A DNA stretch of 64,000 nucleotides from Zerene cesonia (lineage: Eukaryota; Arthropoda; Insecta; Lepidoptera; Pieridae), in NCBI RefSeq assembly GCF_012273895.1, contig NC_052118.1, positions 2,542,001 to 2,606,000 of the forward strand. Reading direction: 5' to 3'. Under the pieces are notes generated by a model. That model made no database searches, was not told the DNA's origin, and saw only the letters and a program-made list of their open reading frames with translations. The stretch's first letter is position 1. The number at the start of each line of letters is the position of its first letter. The position numbers and the translations under genes were made by a program. Positions 1 through 13,099 of the stretch are shown here, in pieces.

Positions 1-3000
1 TTTATAGCAGTGCCTAGGGCTGTGTGCGCGATTCCTTTACGTTACGCACTCGTAGCCACTGCGAATACTATTTTAGTTAATCATTAGTAAAACAGTAATC
101 CTTTTTATGTTTGTAAACAAAAATGAATCGCCAAGTGTTGTTAAGTTGTAAAACTCTAGAGCTTTAGAGCGCGGGTATTCAATAAAATATACTTAACCAT
201 AAGAGGTCCGAAACATGAAATAGGGCGAGGTCGAATAGGTCACCATTTAATAAACACGCACGAACATCACTTGTGTTATGTGTGCATAATGCATATAGAT
301 AGATTACATTCCAGAGTACAAAAAAAAGTATTTGTTGGTATTTAGGTACCTACAATTCTTTAATAGACCAAACCAAAAAATATAATTGTTTAATAGGTTG
401 TGAAATAAATATCCCTCGACCATTATAGATATAGAATAGAGTTTGATAAAGTACAAAATGATTTAATAAAACAACTATTGATGAAATTCTTTTTATTAGC
501 TTTTGTTAATAAACTGTTACTCCAACATAAAATTAGTACAAATGTATAGAAAGCATATTTCATCCTACTTATACAATGAGCTCTGCTTTACATCGGAAAA
601 TAATTGAGCTTTGGTTTACAGTAGAAACTTTTAAAGTAATCTTTACAAATAAGTAGATTTATTAGCTTTCACTACTCGTATGTGGAGGCTAGTTATGTAT
701 AAATGTACTTGCATTAGAAATGCCAAGGTGTACGAGTAGAGATCGCTAGAAGCAATAAATAAATATATTTATTAGAGTAATAACCGTACAACCCGCACGA
801 ACACCACACTTATCCAATACATGTGATTTCGCGTACGATATAATAATTTTTACACTGAATAAAGTAAAGAACACTTCAAACTATATTTCGAAGTTAATCG
901 AAAAATTAATATACACACTTTGCGCTAGAAATACAACAAAATACACTTATATAAGCTAACACTACGACGTCTGGTTATAGAATCAATTAATTAATGTATG
1001 AGTACACCTATTTAGATCTTACCTGATTTAAATTCATCACACACGAGGTGAGGCTATAATGTGTAGCTTCCATATCAAATGCAAATGAAACAAATATTAC
1101 AGCTTTCTTAATACAATAATCATTACTGATAATCTACATCGTATTACGAATTTGTCCATGTTTGTGTTACCGATAATAATTATTTTCGTTGAGACACTCA
1201 CACTTGTTCGTGATATAACAATATGAAAGCGGTGAAATTTTAACGAAAAATTTAACAGAATTCAAAAAATAATAAGCATTTCACAAGCTTAGTAAGGAAA
1301 CTGGTAAATATTAAAAGAAACGTTGTAAGTTACGATACGAAATCTCAAACACAAAATTAAACATTTCTTTTTACAACTACACTTCTTTTAGAAAGGTTTC
1401 ATTATTCTACTAAACCGATTAATGATTATATAAAACTATTCATCATCACCATTACACAAATCATTAACAATTTACATATATTTCAATGTCTACTACCTAA
1501 TGAGCAACCGTTACATACGAATTCAAATTTTTCATCGAAATTAAAGGTAACACAAACATTATTCGCTCAACACTTTACTTATTCTTAACACATACATACA
1601 CACATAAATGTTATAGTGCCATATTCAATGGTTTATCTGGTACAACATTAATATTAAATTGACATCGACATCACGTATAAAAAGCTTAAACGGAAGCTAC
1701 ACAATACGTACAATTTCGTTTTGAGTTTGAAATATAAAGTTTGTTGCAACTTAAGCAGTGATATATGAACATATTTTTGGATGAAACATTTAATTTTGTA
1801 ATTCGTGAATTAAAGAGAAATAGCATTAAAGTAAGAACGTAAAATAATAGTCGAAGATAACAAGTTGCAGCAAACTTCAGTTTCAACTCGCATGTCAACA
1901 TTGCGCCAGAAGTATGGGCGCGCCAGAGAATCTAAGCAATCTGATTTATTTTAGAAGTTTGTATTTCGTCCCAGCATTATTCCACTAGACTAGTAGTGAT
2001 TATCATACAAATTGTTACTATTTTGTTGGTTTAATCTGTATTGCCTTGCTACCTTCGATGGAATTACACTGGAGTATTATGCCCTAAATAAAGTAAAAAA
2101 ATATGCTGCTTCTTAGAGAACTGACTTGTAGGATGATCAAATTAGAATTAAATTGAATGGAAATCTAATTTATAAAATTCTCGTGTCACAGTTTTCGTTG
2201 CCATACTCCTCCGAAACGGCTTGACCGATTCCTCTGAAATTTGGTAAGCATATTGGGTAGGTCTGAGAATCGGCCAACATCTATTTTTTATCCCGATATT
2301 CCTACGGGATACGGACTTACGCGGGTGAAACCGCGGGGCGCAGCTAGTAATATATAAAAATTATATCTATAAAAAAAGATTTTATTTATGTTTTTGTATC
2401 AAATGAAAAACAGTTATCACACAGTTTTACATTACATTCAGCTAATTTTATCCAAGGTAGCAAGGGAAGAAAATATGAACCAACTCGGAACTAGGGTTCC
2501 AGTCTTGTTTCTATCTAAGCACATTTATCTCGTGTTCATTGCGAGAACTGACTCTCGACATCTTTCATAAAATATGGAGTTAAAATCCTGATGTTCCGAT
2601 TTCTTTAACTGCGACTTTAGGTTCCTTGTCTCAAAAGTAAAAGGAACCTTCTAAAGTCTAATGACAATACACATATTTTCATTTTTAATTTTCATCAAGC
2701 GAGACAGGAAGACGTACAACGTAGAATAATTCCACATTATGTTTCTTCAACAAAGGAGTCTCATTAAGTTGTTTCCTATGAGCATTTATCAGAAAGACTT
2801 ATGTGAAAAAACTAAACATCGGAAACGGAAGTTTTTTGGAAGTTTGTTGTACGAGAACTTCATTTGCAGTGATTAATAATTAAGAGGCCCTAGCCGCATA
2901 GAAGAGATGCCAGACATATTCACTGTATATTCATTATCCAACAATTGTCATTTCTCCTATGCAACAGCAGCAGAACAGCACAACACCATAAAAGTAACCC

Positions 3001-3020
3001 ATACAGAAACACAACATCCA
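1..3020. other. AT-rich stretch with no recognisable gene
   Basis: No open frame here resembles a known protein and no exon with flanking splice sites in a coding frame was found. The base composition is strongly AT-rich, as in the other non-coding parts of the window. The only structured piece is a transposon-like tail near 2196-2350, listed separately. It may be intergenic DNA or the 3' UTR or intron of a neighbour outside the window. Confidence 0.5.
2196..2350. repeat. Transposable-element tail, lepidopteran type
   Basis: The stretch 'cgaaacggcttgaccgattc ... attgggtaggtctgagaatcggcc ... gggtgaaaccgcggggcgcagctagta' matches the conserved end of a common lepidopteran dispersed element. A related piece recurs at 23020-23135, where the wording appears as the reverse complement. 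It is non-coding here. Confidence 0.6.
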
Positions 3021-3177
3021 CTAAAAATGGCTGAAATCCCAAGAGTCGTTCTCGAGCAAAACGTCGCGTTCATAGTTCCACGTCGCAACGAACATCGCGA
3101 TGCGCTCCGGATCGTTCCAGTAGTCGATCTGGTGCCTGTCGATGTGCAGCGCCAGCGGTGCCAGCGGCGGCAGCGGC
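3021..3177 (-). CDS. Orphan C-terminal coding exon, interrupted by gap
   Basis: On the minus strand an open frame runs out of the assembly gap and stops at TAG (complement of 3021-3023). About 50 residues are visible, starting Pro/Leu/Ala-rich (PLPPLAPLALHIDRHQ) and ending ERDVLLENDSWDFSHF. Its GC-rich codon use resembles the GC-rich exons of other genes here and differs sharply from the AT-rich flank, which supports real coding. I do not recognise the family. It lies downstream of TDRD3 on the same strand, but the phase of TDRD3 leads to its own stop at 4218, so this is more likely the end of a separate gene mostly hidden in the gap. A longer TDRD3 isoform cannot be excluded. Confidence 0.4.
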
Positions 3178-4177
3178 NNNNNNNNNNNNNNNNNNNNNNN
3201 NNNNNNNNNNNNNNNNNNNNNNNNNNNNNNNNNNNNNNNNNNNNNNNNNNNNNNNNNNNNNNNNNNNNNNNNNNNNNNNNNNNNNNNNNNNNNNNNNNNN
3301 NNNNNNNNNNNNNNNNNNNNNNNNNNNNNNNNNNNNNNNNNNNNNNNNNNNNNNNNNNNNNNNNNNNNNNNNNNNNNNNNNNNNNNNNNNNNNNNNNNNN
3401 NNNNNNNNNNNNNNNNNNNNNNNNNNNNNNNNNNNNNNNNNNNNNNNNNNNNNNNNNNNNNNNNNNNNNNNNNNNNNNNNNNNNNNNNNNNNNNNNNNNN
3501 NNNNNNNNNNNNNNNNNNNNNNNNNNNNNNNNNNNNNNNNNNNNNNNNNNNNNNNNNNNNNNNNNNNNNNNNNNNNNNNNNNNNNNNNNNNNNNNNNNNN
3601 NNNNNNNNNNNNNNNNNNNNNNNNNNNNNNNNNNNNNNNNNNNNNNNNNNNNNNNNNNNNNNNNNNNNNNNNNNNNNNNNNNNNNNNNNNNNNNNNNNNN
3701 NNNNNNNNNNNNNNNNNNNNNNNNNNNNNNNNNNNNNNNNNNNNNNNNNNNNNNNNNNNNNNNNNNNNNNNNNNNNNNNNNNNNNNNNNNNNNNNNNNNN
3801 NNNNNNNNNNNNNNNNNNNNNNNNNNNNNNNNNNNNNNNNNNNNNNNNNNNNNNNNNNNNNNNNNNNNNNNNNNNNNNNNNNNNNNNNNNNNNNNNNNNN
3901 NNNNNNNNNNNNNNNNNNNNNNNNNNNNNNNNNNNNNNNNNNNNNNNNNNNNNNNNNNNNNNNNNNNNNNNNNNNNNNNNNNNNNNNNNNNNNNNNNNNN
4001 NNNNNNNNNNNNNNNNNNNNNNNNNNNNNNNNNNNNNNNNNNNNNNNNNNNNNNNNNNNNNNNNNNNNNNNNNNNNNNNNNNNNNNNNNNNNNNNNNNNN
4101 NNNNNNNNNNNNNNNNNNNNNNNNNNNNNNNNNNNNNNNNNNNNNNNNNNNNNNNNNNNNNNNNNNNNNNNNNNNNN
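3178..4177. other. Assembly gap (1000 N)
   Basis: Exactly 1000 unknown bases, a conventional length for a gap of unknown size. Both edges are very GC-rich, which is a likely reason for failed sequencing. It probably hides the upstream part of the orphan exon ending at 3021. Confidence 0.95.
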
Positions 4178-4217
4178 GGGCGGCGGGGGCGCGGGCCCGC
4201 GGCGCCGCCCCGCGCCA

Positions 4218-7200
4218 CTAGGGCCGCCGCGCGGGGAACACGCCGCGCGACGCGTATCCGCCGGACGTCGCTGGTGATATAAATTTGTCATTATTGTAAG
4301 GGTATACATGGTCAATATTTGTTAAGCAACACCTGATCGAAAACGTTGCTGCAAAATTTGTATGAATGTCAACACCTTCTAACATGAGAACATAATTTTT
4401 ACCACACCTTTAAAACACTATGAATCATCACATTTACAGCGCCAACTCCGATCGTGCAGTTTTGAACCTACGCTTAATCTAGCGCTAGGTACATTTGGAC
4501 AAATATCATGAAGAACACGTGTTCAATGGAATTCGCGCTTTTCATAAGCAAGGCTTTATTTAGGTCTTTAAAAGGACTCACCTTGATTTGGATAAGGCAA
4601 GCAGTTGGACTTGAGAACTTCTTCGTGATTACCATATGCACAAAATTTGACTACTACAGTATTAGCTGATATACCAGTTATCTCAGCTTCATAAAACTGC
4701 AAAAAGAAAGAAATAATACAACACCAATTCTATACCAAATCTGTCTTACGGTCGTTTTGAATATCGTATCAGAGTAACGAAAACCTATATACGGTAAATA
4801 TAGATTTTAATTAAATCTATCAGTAGCTTGCATTTCATAATCAAGGATAAGTGACATCTATTAGTAACCAAGGATAGATAGCATTTCCCTCACACACATC
4901 CTCGAAACGTTATATTACACACTGAATATGCAAAAGTATGTTCAATTAAACAGAATTTTAAATGCATCTTTCATAGCAGAAGTAATCTTTACCTTTCTAT
5001 AAAATAAAATATTATGGTTGCCTTTTAAATTTCAATTAGTCATCGTAATTAACAATCACTTAAAACCTTCACTAATATCATAAAGATTAGTACTGATAAA
5101 TATGGAAAATAACTTCAAAAACTACTGAATTTATTTCAAAATTTCTATTAGCAGTACAAAGCTTCATTATTCCTCAGTAATATTAGTTATGTTTCATTTA
5201 TTTTTAATGTCGAATTAACCTGGGCAGAGCCAGAATAAGGAGCTTTTAATTCCATATTACTATCGTCAGTACTATATTGTTTAATTTTTATTTTATTTCT
5301 CAAAATTTAATATTGGCTAGTAAATGGGTATAGTCAGCACTCATTACTAGCCACAGAGTTAACGACACAACGGGAAATTACAATATTTTTATTGAAACGC
5401 ATCTAAAAGAGATTTGTATGACCATGTGATCTATGGTTACCTATCTGGTCTAAAGAATGAGCACAAAATAAATAGCATAGGCTATCTATGGTTAGGACAT
5501 TGAAATTAAATTGTGCGAATAATCCATTAATTTGCACTTACTTTAATTTCTATATTATATTAGATACAATATTGAAAATATTACATTAGATATAATATTG
5601 AAAATAGCTTGCCATAAAGAGATAAAATACTTACATTATTATCTTCCCAGTATAGTGCCAAGCACCGATCGCCTACTTTCCAATTAATATCAGCTACACC
5701 TAACATTGCACGGGCTTGTTCATTAACTGCTGCATTTTGAAACCCGAGCAACGAACCTGGTAAAAATGGGCCACCCGTCCGAAGTGTATTATATTCTTGT
5801 GGCCTTCCACCATAACCATACTGTCGACCATTGTAACCTCCTTGAATATTTGCCATATAATTTACATTTGGATACATAGCATTCTGAGGAGGTTGATCAA
5901 CGTAACCATTGGGTTGCTGCCGACGTTGATATGACTGATCCTGATATTTTGGCACATCATTATTTCGCCTAAACTGTTGTGTATCTTGCACATTCTGGTT
6001 GTGATGATAAGACTGTTTAGGGTATGATTGCTCATGAATTTGGTAATTGTGTGGGGAAGGTGTTTCTTCATTGGGACGCTGCTGATTTGACATAAGATTC
6101 ATATTAGCTGTTGCTTCTACTAAATTGTCTATTGCTTGGGTGTTATTGTTATGATAAGGTTGCTGGTTCTGTTGTTGCATTTTATTATCATTATTATAAT
6201 TTCTATCGTTCCTCCTATTATTGTATTGATTATGGGGTTGGTTGTTGTATGAATTTTTATATGCATACTGGTTATTTGAGTGTTGTTTATTCATTTCCTC
6301 AAATTTTTTTTGGAATCTAGGTGGAGTCTCTACTTGGGTTTGATATTTCCGTTCTTCTCTGTGTGGTGGATGATTGTCATTATAATGACCTCTGTTGTCT
6401 GATCGATGCCGGGGGCCATCATGCCTGTTGCCTTGGTTCCGAGGATTCTGACGGGAATTATTTCGGTCTCTACTTCCATAATTTCTTTCTCGACTTTCCT
6501 CAAACGGAGCACTGCTTTCACTGCGGTTATTTCTATCACGTTGTCTGTCTGGAACATTCGGAAGTTTATCCTCCAAAAAGTCGAAGAGGGATACCTTTCC
6601 AGAAGGTTTCACTGGTATTACATCATCATCATTGTTATTATCTTTATCTTTATTACGGCCTTTTCGTTTTGGTGGTTCAGATTCCTTTTGTTTTTCTTTA
6701 TTACGATTTTCCGAATTGTCTCGCTTTTGCAATATTCTTAATGCACGATCTACATTATTTTTTGTGTATTTTAAGGCATTCTCAGCCTGTTCTTCAGTAA
6801 ATCCAGCATCAACAATCTTCTGTACATTTGCATCTAGTAAAGGTTTTGTTCCACCTCCGAAAACCTTAAACAATAAAAATTTATAAAAATAATAAGCTTA
6901 ATGAGTAGAAAAATATCTAAACTATAAATTAGGATCAACATTACCTTCTTTACACCAGATAACCTTTGTGCTTCTGCTATAGCACCTTTCCTTTGAGCCT
7001 CAAACTCCGGGTTGTCTTGCTTAGCTGCTTCTTGTAGGCTCTTGAATTGTTTTTCTAATGGGTTAGCTTCTAACCGTTGACCAAAAGGAATCCACGGCGG
7101 AGGACCAGCATCAACGCCGCCTATTTATAAAATTGATTAATTAAAATAAAAACATATAAACCATTGCAATGTCAACCTCAAATATAAACATTTACAATGT

Positions 7201-7886
7201 TTACCTCTAGTATGTTTTGCAAGGCTTCTATTCAATTCCCACTTTTCAATCATATGAGTTACCTTTCCTCCTAGAACTGTGACCACATTGGGCGATAACC
7301 AGATTACATTATGATATATTTCTAAACCTTCACATTTCAGCAGTATTTTAGTGCCTGGTGGGGTATTTATTGTTAAATTAGGAATAGGGTTTATTTCTAA
7401 TGCTGCACATGTTGATTTGCCATCATGCAATATCAACTTCAACATGCGAGGAGCAGATGTTGATTCCTCATTAGCTTTAGGAGCAGATACATTCCTGACT
7501 TTCTGAATCTGAATTACAACAGGGCTCTCTAATTTAGATGGATCTTTTAGAAAATCTTCAGGAAAGGCTGCCTCGCCTATTTCCCTCAAATCGTGCTGCA
7601 AATGAAAACATAAATAATTAAGCTTATGTTCCAGCTCTTTTGATTTAATATTAATCTTAAAACACTCACATCTAATGCTTTCTTAGTTAGAAGCTGTACA
7701 TCCTGTATTTTTCCGTTTTCGCTAAGAGTATCCACACCATCATCACTCAAGTGCCTATAAGAATTATGAATTTGTTAGTACGTGTAAAAATTGTGAAGAA
7801 CAGTTGTTGTATCATTAATTTATAGAATCCACTCACCAGCCCAGCTCTTTAAGACTTTCTTTGAGCGACATACTGAGATTTTGCAT
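4218..7886 (-). CDS. Tdrd3: Tudor domain-containing protein 3 (TDRD3)
   Basis: TDRD3 is a methyl-arginine reader that works with topoisomerase 3B on RNA and chromatin. Exons in transcript order: 7837-7886, 7670-7754, 7205-7595, 6945-7120, 5635-6864, 4582-4696, 4218-4270; the phases fit and give 699 codons plus stop. Visible in order: an N-terminal DUF1767/OB-fold region (about residues 1-190, with VVIQIQKVRNVSAPK and TVLGGKVTHMIEKWELNRSL), the GPPPWIPFGQR linker, a UBA domain (about 240-277), an SLFDFLEDKLP motif, a long Asn/Gln/Arg-rich disordered region, and a C-terminal Tudor domain (about 627-683, VGDRCLALYWEDN, then VVVKFCAYGNHEEV). A second in-frame ATG follows five codons after the first. 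The last exon, ending PARRP, is short, GC-rich and has a weak acceptor, so the C-terminus is the least certain part. It is divergent from ATOX1. Confidence 0.94.
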
Positions 7887-9550
7887 TTAAATTTAATGCT
7901 TAATATTAGGATATTACTGAAAAAGTGGCAGCAAATAAGCCAGAGAATGTATTTCACTAACCAGTATCCACATTCTACCTAGTACCTAATGATTCCAGAT
8001 CCAGATGTCGATCTCAATTTAACCAATTTGTCAAACTTAACCTGAGTACAGATAAATAAAGATGTTTCCTAAAACATGTAAACAAATTTAGGACAAAAAA
8101 TCTAGATCGTCGTCGATCGTTAATTTTCCATTATGTCTAATTTAAACAAACAATTACAATTTTCACTCAAACTTGCGACATAAGTTAAAGTTTCGATCAC
8201 TGGTATGAAATAAATATATTAGCCGGTATTGTGTGCATAGTAGGTATGCAAAAAAATGTCACAAGTTATGGAGTACGTATGTAGTTAATCTGTGGTCACA
8301 AGTAGAACCACGTATGGGGGCATTTGCACAATCGCGAGAACAGCAAGGAAAACACGTTACCAGCCGCTTTTCCTTACCCTTCCCAGTCCTTTCCTTTATT
8401 CCCCTCGTCAATCCTTTCCTAATCAAAGAATTCCTTTCAAAATAAAAGACGTATATGCAACAGTGTTTTCCGTCTACACCTGTATGCAAGTCTTTCGTTG
8501 AACGTATCGTCGATTCACGAGGCGAATAGTGAATACGAATGTATAAATGCACCAAAAATGTAATGGACGTAAATACCCGAAGGAGGAATAAAATACTGTC
8601 AATTATTAAAACATATTTTAGCGCTTATAATGAAAGAGGGTTTATAACGCTTGTGACAGACAAACAGACAGTTGGTTAGTAATTCCGAAACGAAAATAAA
8701 ATATATAATACCCTCCACCCCGACCGATTGCAGTGCAGCGTTGAAAGCCGTGCATCATCATAAGTTGATAAAAAATGCTATGCAATAGTTTTACTGCAGC
8801 AGTCTCCGATTGCTACACGTATTTTTATATTTATGAAATAATATTATAGTTATAATCCAAATATTTATTCCCACTACAGCAGGACGTAAACTTGATCTCT
8901 ATACATATAAATAAAATTGTAATGTCTATGAATATATACGGTATATACATAAATGCTTTTTTTACAATTTTTTATGTCTGTTGGTCCGGGCTAAACTCTA
9001 AGATGGCTGGAAAGATTTGGACGGGAGTAACTTAAGCCAAGTTTATATTAGACATATGAATGAATGGTGTGTCTAAAGTTATATGGTACCATTTCATCTT
9101 TTTGTGGCTTCGAAATTTTTGATACAATGCAAAGTGCAAAATCTATAGATATTATCATATAATTTTAAGGCTTGATTTTTTTTTAAGATTTAATGGTTTG
9201 GTTGCGAGACCTTTAAGCCAAGTCTTATTTTTGATTTTACGGCCTGACATTACTTATTCTGTGTAGTAACAAGTAACTAGTTTTTTAATCTGTGGTAGTA
9301 ATCTAAATTCTGAAGTCTGAACTGATATTGTTGTTTATTTTTTGCCAACGTGTTTAATCCTGCGATAAAGTTCAATTCCCTTTTAAATTACGATTTTGAT
9401 GTGATAACTGATAAGAGGATCAAAAATCTATGCTTGATATTTTTAAATTTGATAAAGCAATTGATGATTGAAACCAAGCAAGACGAATAGGTACAACTTG
9501 TATAAAAATTTATGAAAATACCATAGCTTTTGCTATTTCAACAAGTCGTC
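7887..9550. promoter_or_regulatory. Divergent intergenic region TDRD3/ATOX1
   Basis: About 1.7 kb lie between the start codons of the head-to-head genes TDRD3 and ATOX1, so it should contain both promoters. I see no clear TATA box or other specific site. It also holds a transposon-derived block near 8330-8450. The rest is AT-rich with no supported coding exon. Confidence 0.45.
8330..8450. repeat. Dispersed repeat fragment ('cccagtcctttcc' family)
   Basis: The pyrimidine-rich stretch 'ttacccttcccagtcctttc ... cgtcaatcctttcctaatc' recurs, diverged, near 12540-12660 and 28790-28860, and in reverse complement near 33110-33162. At 28770-28985 it joins the 'ctaccatcaggcgacccacc' part of the element. 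The short open frames across it are shadows of the repeat. Confidence 0.6.
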
Positions 9551-9861
9551 ATGTCATCGGTAAGAAAATATTTAATAGAATAAATGAAAGTTGGTGCTAA
9601 ATAAATGATATTTATATTCATAGATATATAAAAAAAAATAATAATTTTAAGGTTCATATTTTCAACGTTGAAATGACTTGCGAAGGTTGCTCTGGGGCTG
9701 TTGAAAGAGTTCTTAACAGATTAAAAGGACAGGGAGTTGAGGACATATCAATAAGTTTAGCTGAACAGAAAGTATTGGTTACTTCTACACTTACAGCAGA
9801 CCAACTTCTTGAAGTTATAAAGAAAACTGGAAAGAAGACACAATATGTTGGTAAACAGTAA
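9551..9861 (+). CDS. Atox1: Copper chaperone ATOX1/ATX1
   Basis: This small cytosolic metallochaperone carries Cu(I) to P-type ATPases of the secretory pathway. Exons 9551-9559 (ATG plus two codons) and 9652-9861 give a 72-residue protein, the usual length of the family. It begins MSSVHIFNVEMTCEGCSGAV, so the copper-binding MTCxGC motif is complete (Cys13 and Cys16) and placed at the end of the first beta strand, as in the HMA fold. Lysines near the C-terminus (KKTGKKTQYVGKQ) match the conserved basic patch. The three-codon first exon is too short to be seen as an open frame, but it supplies the expected start and a good GTAAG donor. The 3' end converges on POC1, with stop codons only about 340 bases apart. 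Confidence 0.96.
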
Positions 9862-10141
9862 TCTTAGATTAGAATATTTATATAAAAAACTAAGGCAGGT
9901 AAACAATGTGATGCTAAAATGTGTCAATCTATTATTATTATAATATTATTCTTTGTAAATATTGTGTAGCTAATCATATTTCAGAAGATTTGATTTCAAT
10001 GAGTTTTAAACATGTCATATAAATATTTTTTTGTTAAACATTTATATATTTTAAGTGTAAATGGAATTTTTTAGATAGTTGATGTCTCAAAGACTAAAAT
10101 ATGTCATTATGAATAACCACAGTGTCTACAGTATTTCCTAA

Positions 10142-10181
10142 ATAAATAATATACATTTTGTTCAAATATATATTTTTATTT
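10142..10181. terminator. Facing poly(A) signals of ATOX1 and POC1
   Basis: AATAAA on the plus strand at 10142-10147 lies about 280 bases past the ATOX1 stop. AATAAA on the minus strand (complement of 10176-10181) lies just past the POC1 stop. The two convergent transcripts would therefore end in nearly the same place or overlap slightly. Confidence 0.5.
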
Positions 10182-10197
10182 GTTTGTTCAATTCTAT

Positions 10198-13062
10198 CTA
10201 TCCACTTTTTTCAATAGCACCCTCAATAGTGTTTAATCTTAAATCAACAAGATCCACTGCTTCATGAAGTGCATTTAAATGATCCACAATTGCATTTACT
10301 GTTGGTAGCACGTCTCCACAGTCACATTCTTTGAACTCATCTATCCCACAAGTGTATGTTCTGTTAAGTCTCTTGACTTTTTTCAATAATGGCTCAGTAT
10401 TGTTCACATTTTGTTCATTAACCACTTTAAAACCACTGTTAATTGGAAAGCTTCTCTTCCTTCCCACCCACTCTATGGTACCACTAGTATAGCAAACATC
10501 ATTGTCGCCTAGTTTAATCATACCATAAATGCTATTTTCATTAATTAGATTAGTTGACTTATTTATGATTGATGGAATTGTATAAGTGGTTCTTGTAGGT
10601 GGTAAACGTGGAATGTGGCTGCTATGTCCTACATTGTTTGAACAATCAATTGATTGCCTTATTTGCGATCCTGTATCCTGTCTTCCAGTATTATCTTGAG
10701 AATTCAAAAATTCAGCTTGACTAGGAATTGAATCTACTAAAGTACTATGAGCATTAGGTCCATGTAAATCACTAACCACTGTTTCCAAAGTGTCATTAAA
10801 ATCATCCAAATGTGAAAAAGTAGTAACAGGGTACTTATTGCTGTGATAGCATTGATACCATATCTTCGCTCCCTGCTTTACATATATTAATTAAGAATAG
10901 TTATTATATGGACTTTCTAATTAGATCACAACTGTCTTGAAACTCAAGTTTTTTGAATGCTAGGTTGTACTTTGTTTGCACTGAGCTGAGTGTACATGCC
11001 TGAATTATAATAATAAATTAAATTTTCGAAAAACCTACTTACAAAACTACATATCACTTGATTTAACGCTACATTACATATCTTTAGTCTATATTAGTTA
11101 TCTTTTACTGATAACCTGACTTTTCCCTTTGGAAATGGAGGACGTTTTTGAATTTTGTAACTTTGGAATGAGAATAGGATTATGTTCCAAATTTTCTTTA
11201 ATATCATTGGCCACTTGCGTAAAGTTGGTCTTCCAAAGAAATACCTAAAAACATTGTAATTATTGTTATCTCGAAATTACTTCTGAATATTTATACATAG
11301 TATATTAATCAATATATTTACTAGCTTATCCTCTCCTGCTGATGCAAAACCATTGCCACTTGGTGAAAAATTTACAGCATTTACTGAACCTGTATGTCCA
11401 CTTAAAGTAAATAGTGGATGACCCTCTAAGAGATCTAATATCTGAAAGCAAAATATAAAAATAAGACATGGTATTTTATGTTAGATAGTTGGTATGTAAT
11501 TTATATTTTTCTTTTATTATGTTGTGTTTACCTTCATTGTTCCATCTTTGCTTGCAGTTAAAATATAACTGCCACTAGGATGAAAAGAAAGTTGATTAAC
11601 TGAACCACTGTGAATGCTGTAATAAAACAAGAATAAACAAAAATCAATTGAGTATTGTTTTAAAAATCATACAGAAACATACGGAAAGTTTATTTCATTA
11701 GAATAGAATATAGAAATAAAACATTTCTTAGAAAGAAATCACAAATTATAAACAATATCCGATAACTGTTAGAGATGGGCCATACTCTGTTTTACATTTG
11801 GTTTAACCAAACCTTTTAATAATTTAACCAAATTTGGTTTATATGGTACAAGAAAAACCTAAATAAAATGTCTGCTCTTTTTTGGTTGGCAATAATAGAA
11901 ACAGAAATCTATCATATCTGTTAAATAAAACAAGCTTTCATACACATAATAATAAATGATTATTTATTTGTTAATGAGGTACCTAATAATCATTTAAGAT
12001 TTGCTAGCTTGGAGTTTTAACCATATTTGGCCAATCCCTAATAATTATTCTTTCATTATAATTATTCAGACTGATACATACCTATAATACTGCACTAAAG
12101 TATGTGTTCTTACATCATAAAGTTTAATATTGCCTTGTGTAGTGCCAACTGCGACATAGCAACTAGAAGGATGCCATGCTAGATAAATCCCATGACCTTT
12201 CTGGTCCTTATACGTATGAATACATTCACCAGTCTCAGAATTCCAAAGTTTTGTGGACTTATCATCTGAACATGAAGCAATGATTGACCCATCTTGAGAC
12301 ATAATAGCTCTCCTCACCCAATTTGTATGACCAACTAGTGATGCTAAGAATTTGTACTTGTCACTTGACCAGAGTTTTATTATTTTATCATCTGAAGCTG
12401 TCAATATCTACAGGAAAAAGAGAAACAAAAATAAAATGTGAAATTTTATTGAAATATATTTAATTTCATTTATTTTAATGCACTGGGGAAGTAGCACACC
12501 CCCAACAGGAAACTGGTATTAAATAGGAGCATGCTACAGTTTCGTACTGTGAGTGGGGGAGCCAGAGATCTATTTCCTTTTATCACCCTTCCCAGTCCAC
12601 ACCTAAATTCAGGTAGTCAATCCTTTCCTAACCCCTTTCCCTTTAAAAGCCTATTTGAATGTTTATGGGTAGGTGATTATTTACTATCAGGAGAACCACC
12701 AGCTCAAGTTGAGTGCTTATGGAATAAAAATGAAAACATTTCTGATGATGATTTAAGATTATAAGGTAAAAAATATATATTTAAGTATAATCTACCTTAC
12801 TACCATCAGGACTAAATTGAACTGAGCGAACAGTTTGTGAATGTGCCTTAAACATTCCCGTGCTCCCAGTTACTGTAGGCACCCACAATCTTACGGTTTT
12901 ATCACGAGATGCTGACGCCATATACTTCCCAGTTGGAGAAAATGTTACATCCATAACCGCTTCATCATGTCCTAGGAAACGATAACTTCTGCCACTTTTA
13001 CCAGACAGATCCCAAAGCTAAGAAAAATATAAATTTCTCAAATATTTCGGAAATAATTGTAC

Positions 13063-13099
<37 letters not shown>

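Noticed and set aside
2907..4315. Long open frames across the first gap on both strands
   Set aside because: They are open only because unknown bases are read through as X. The same holds for the frames across 19981-20980, 24344-24417, 33163-34162 and 59634-60633.
6111..6886. Several plus-strand open frames opposite TDRD3
   Set aside because: They are antisense shadows of the large TDRD3 exon and have hydrophobic, unstructured translations with no family resemblance.
8259..8555. ORFs of 69-98 codons between TDRD3 and ATOX1
   Set aside because: They cross a dispersed repeat fragment and show no protein-like conservation or splice context.
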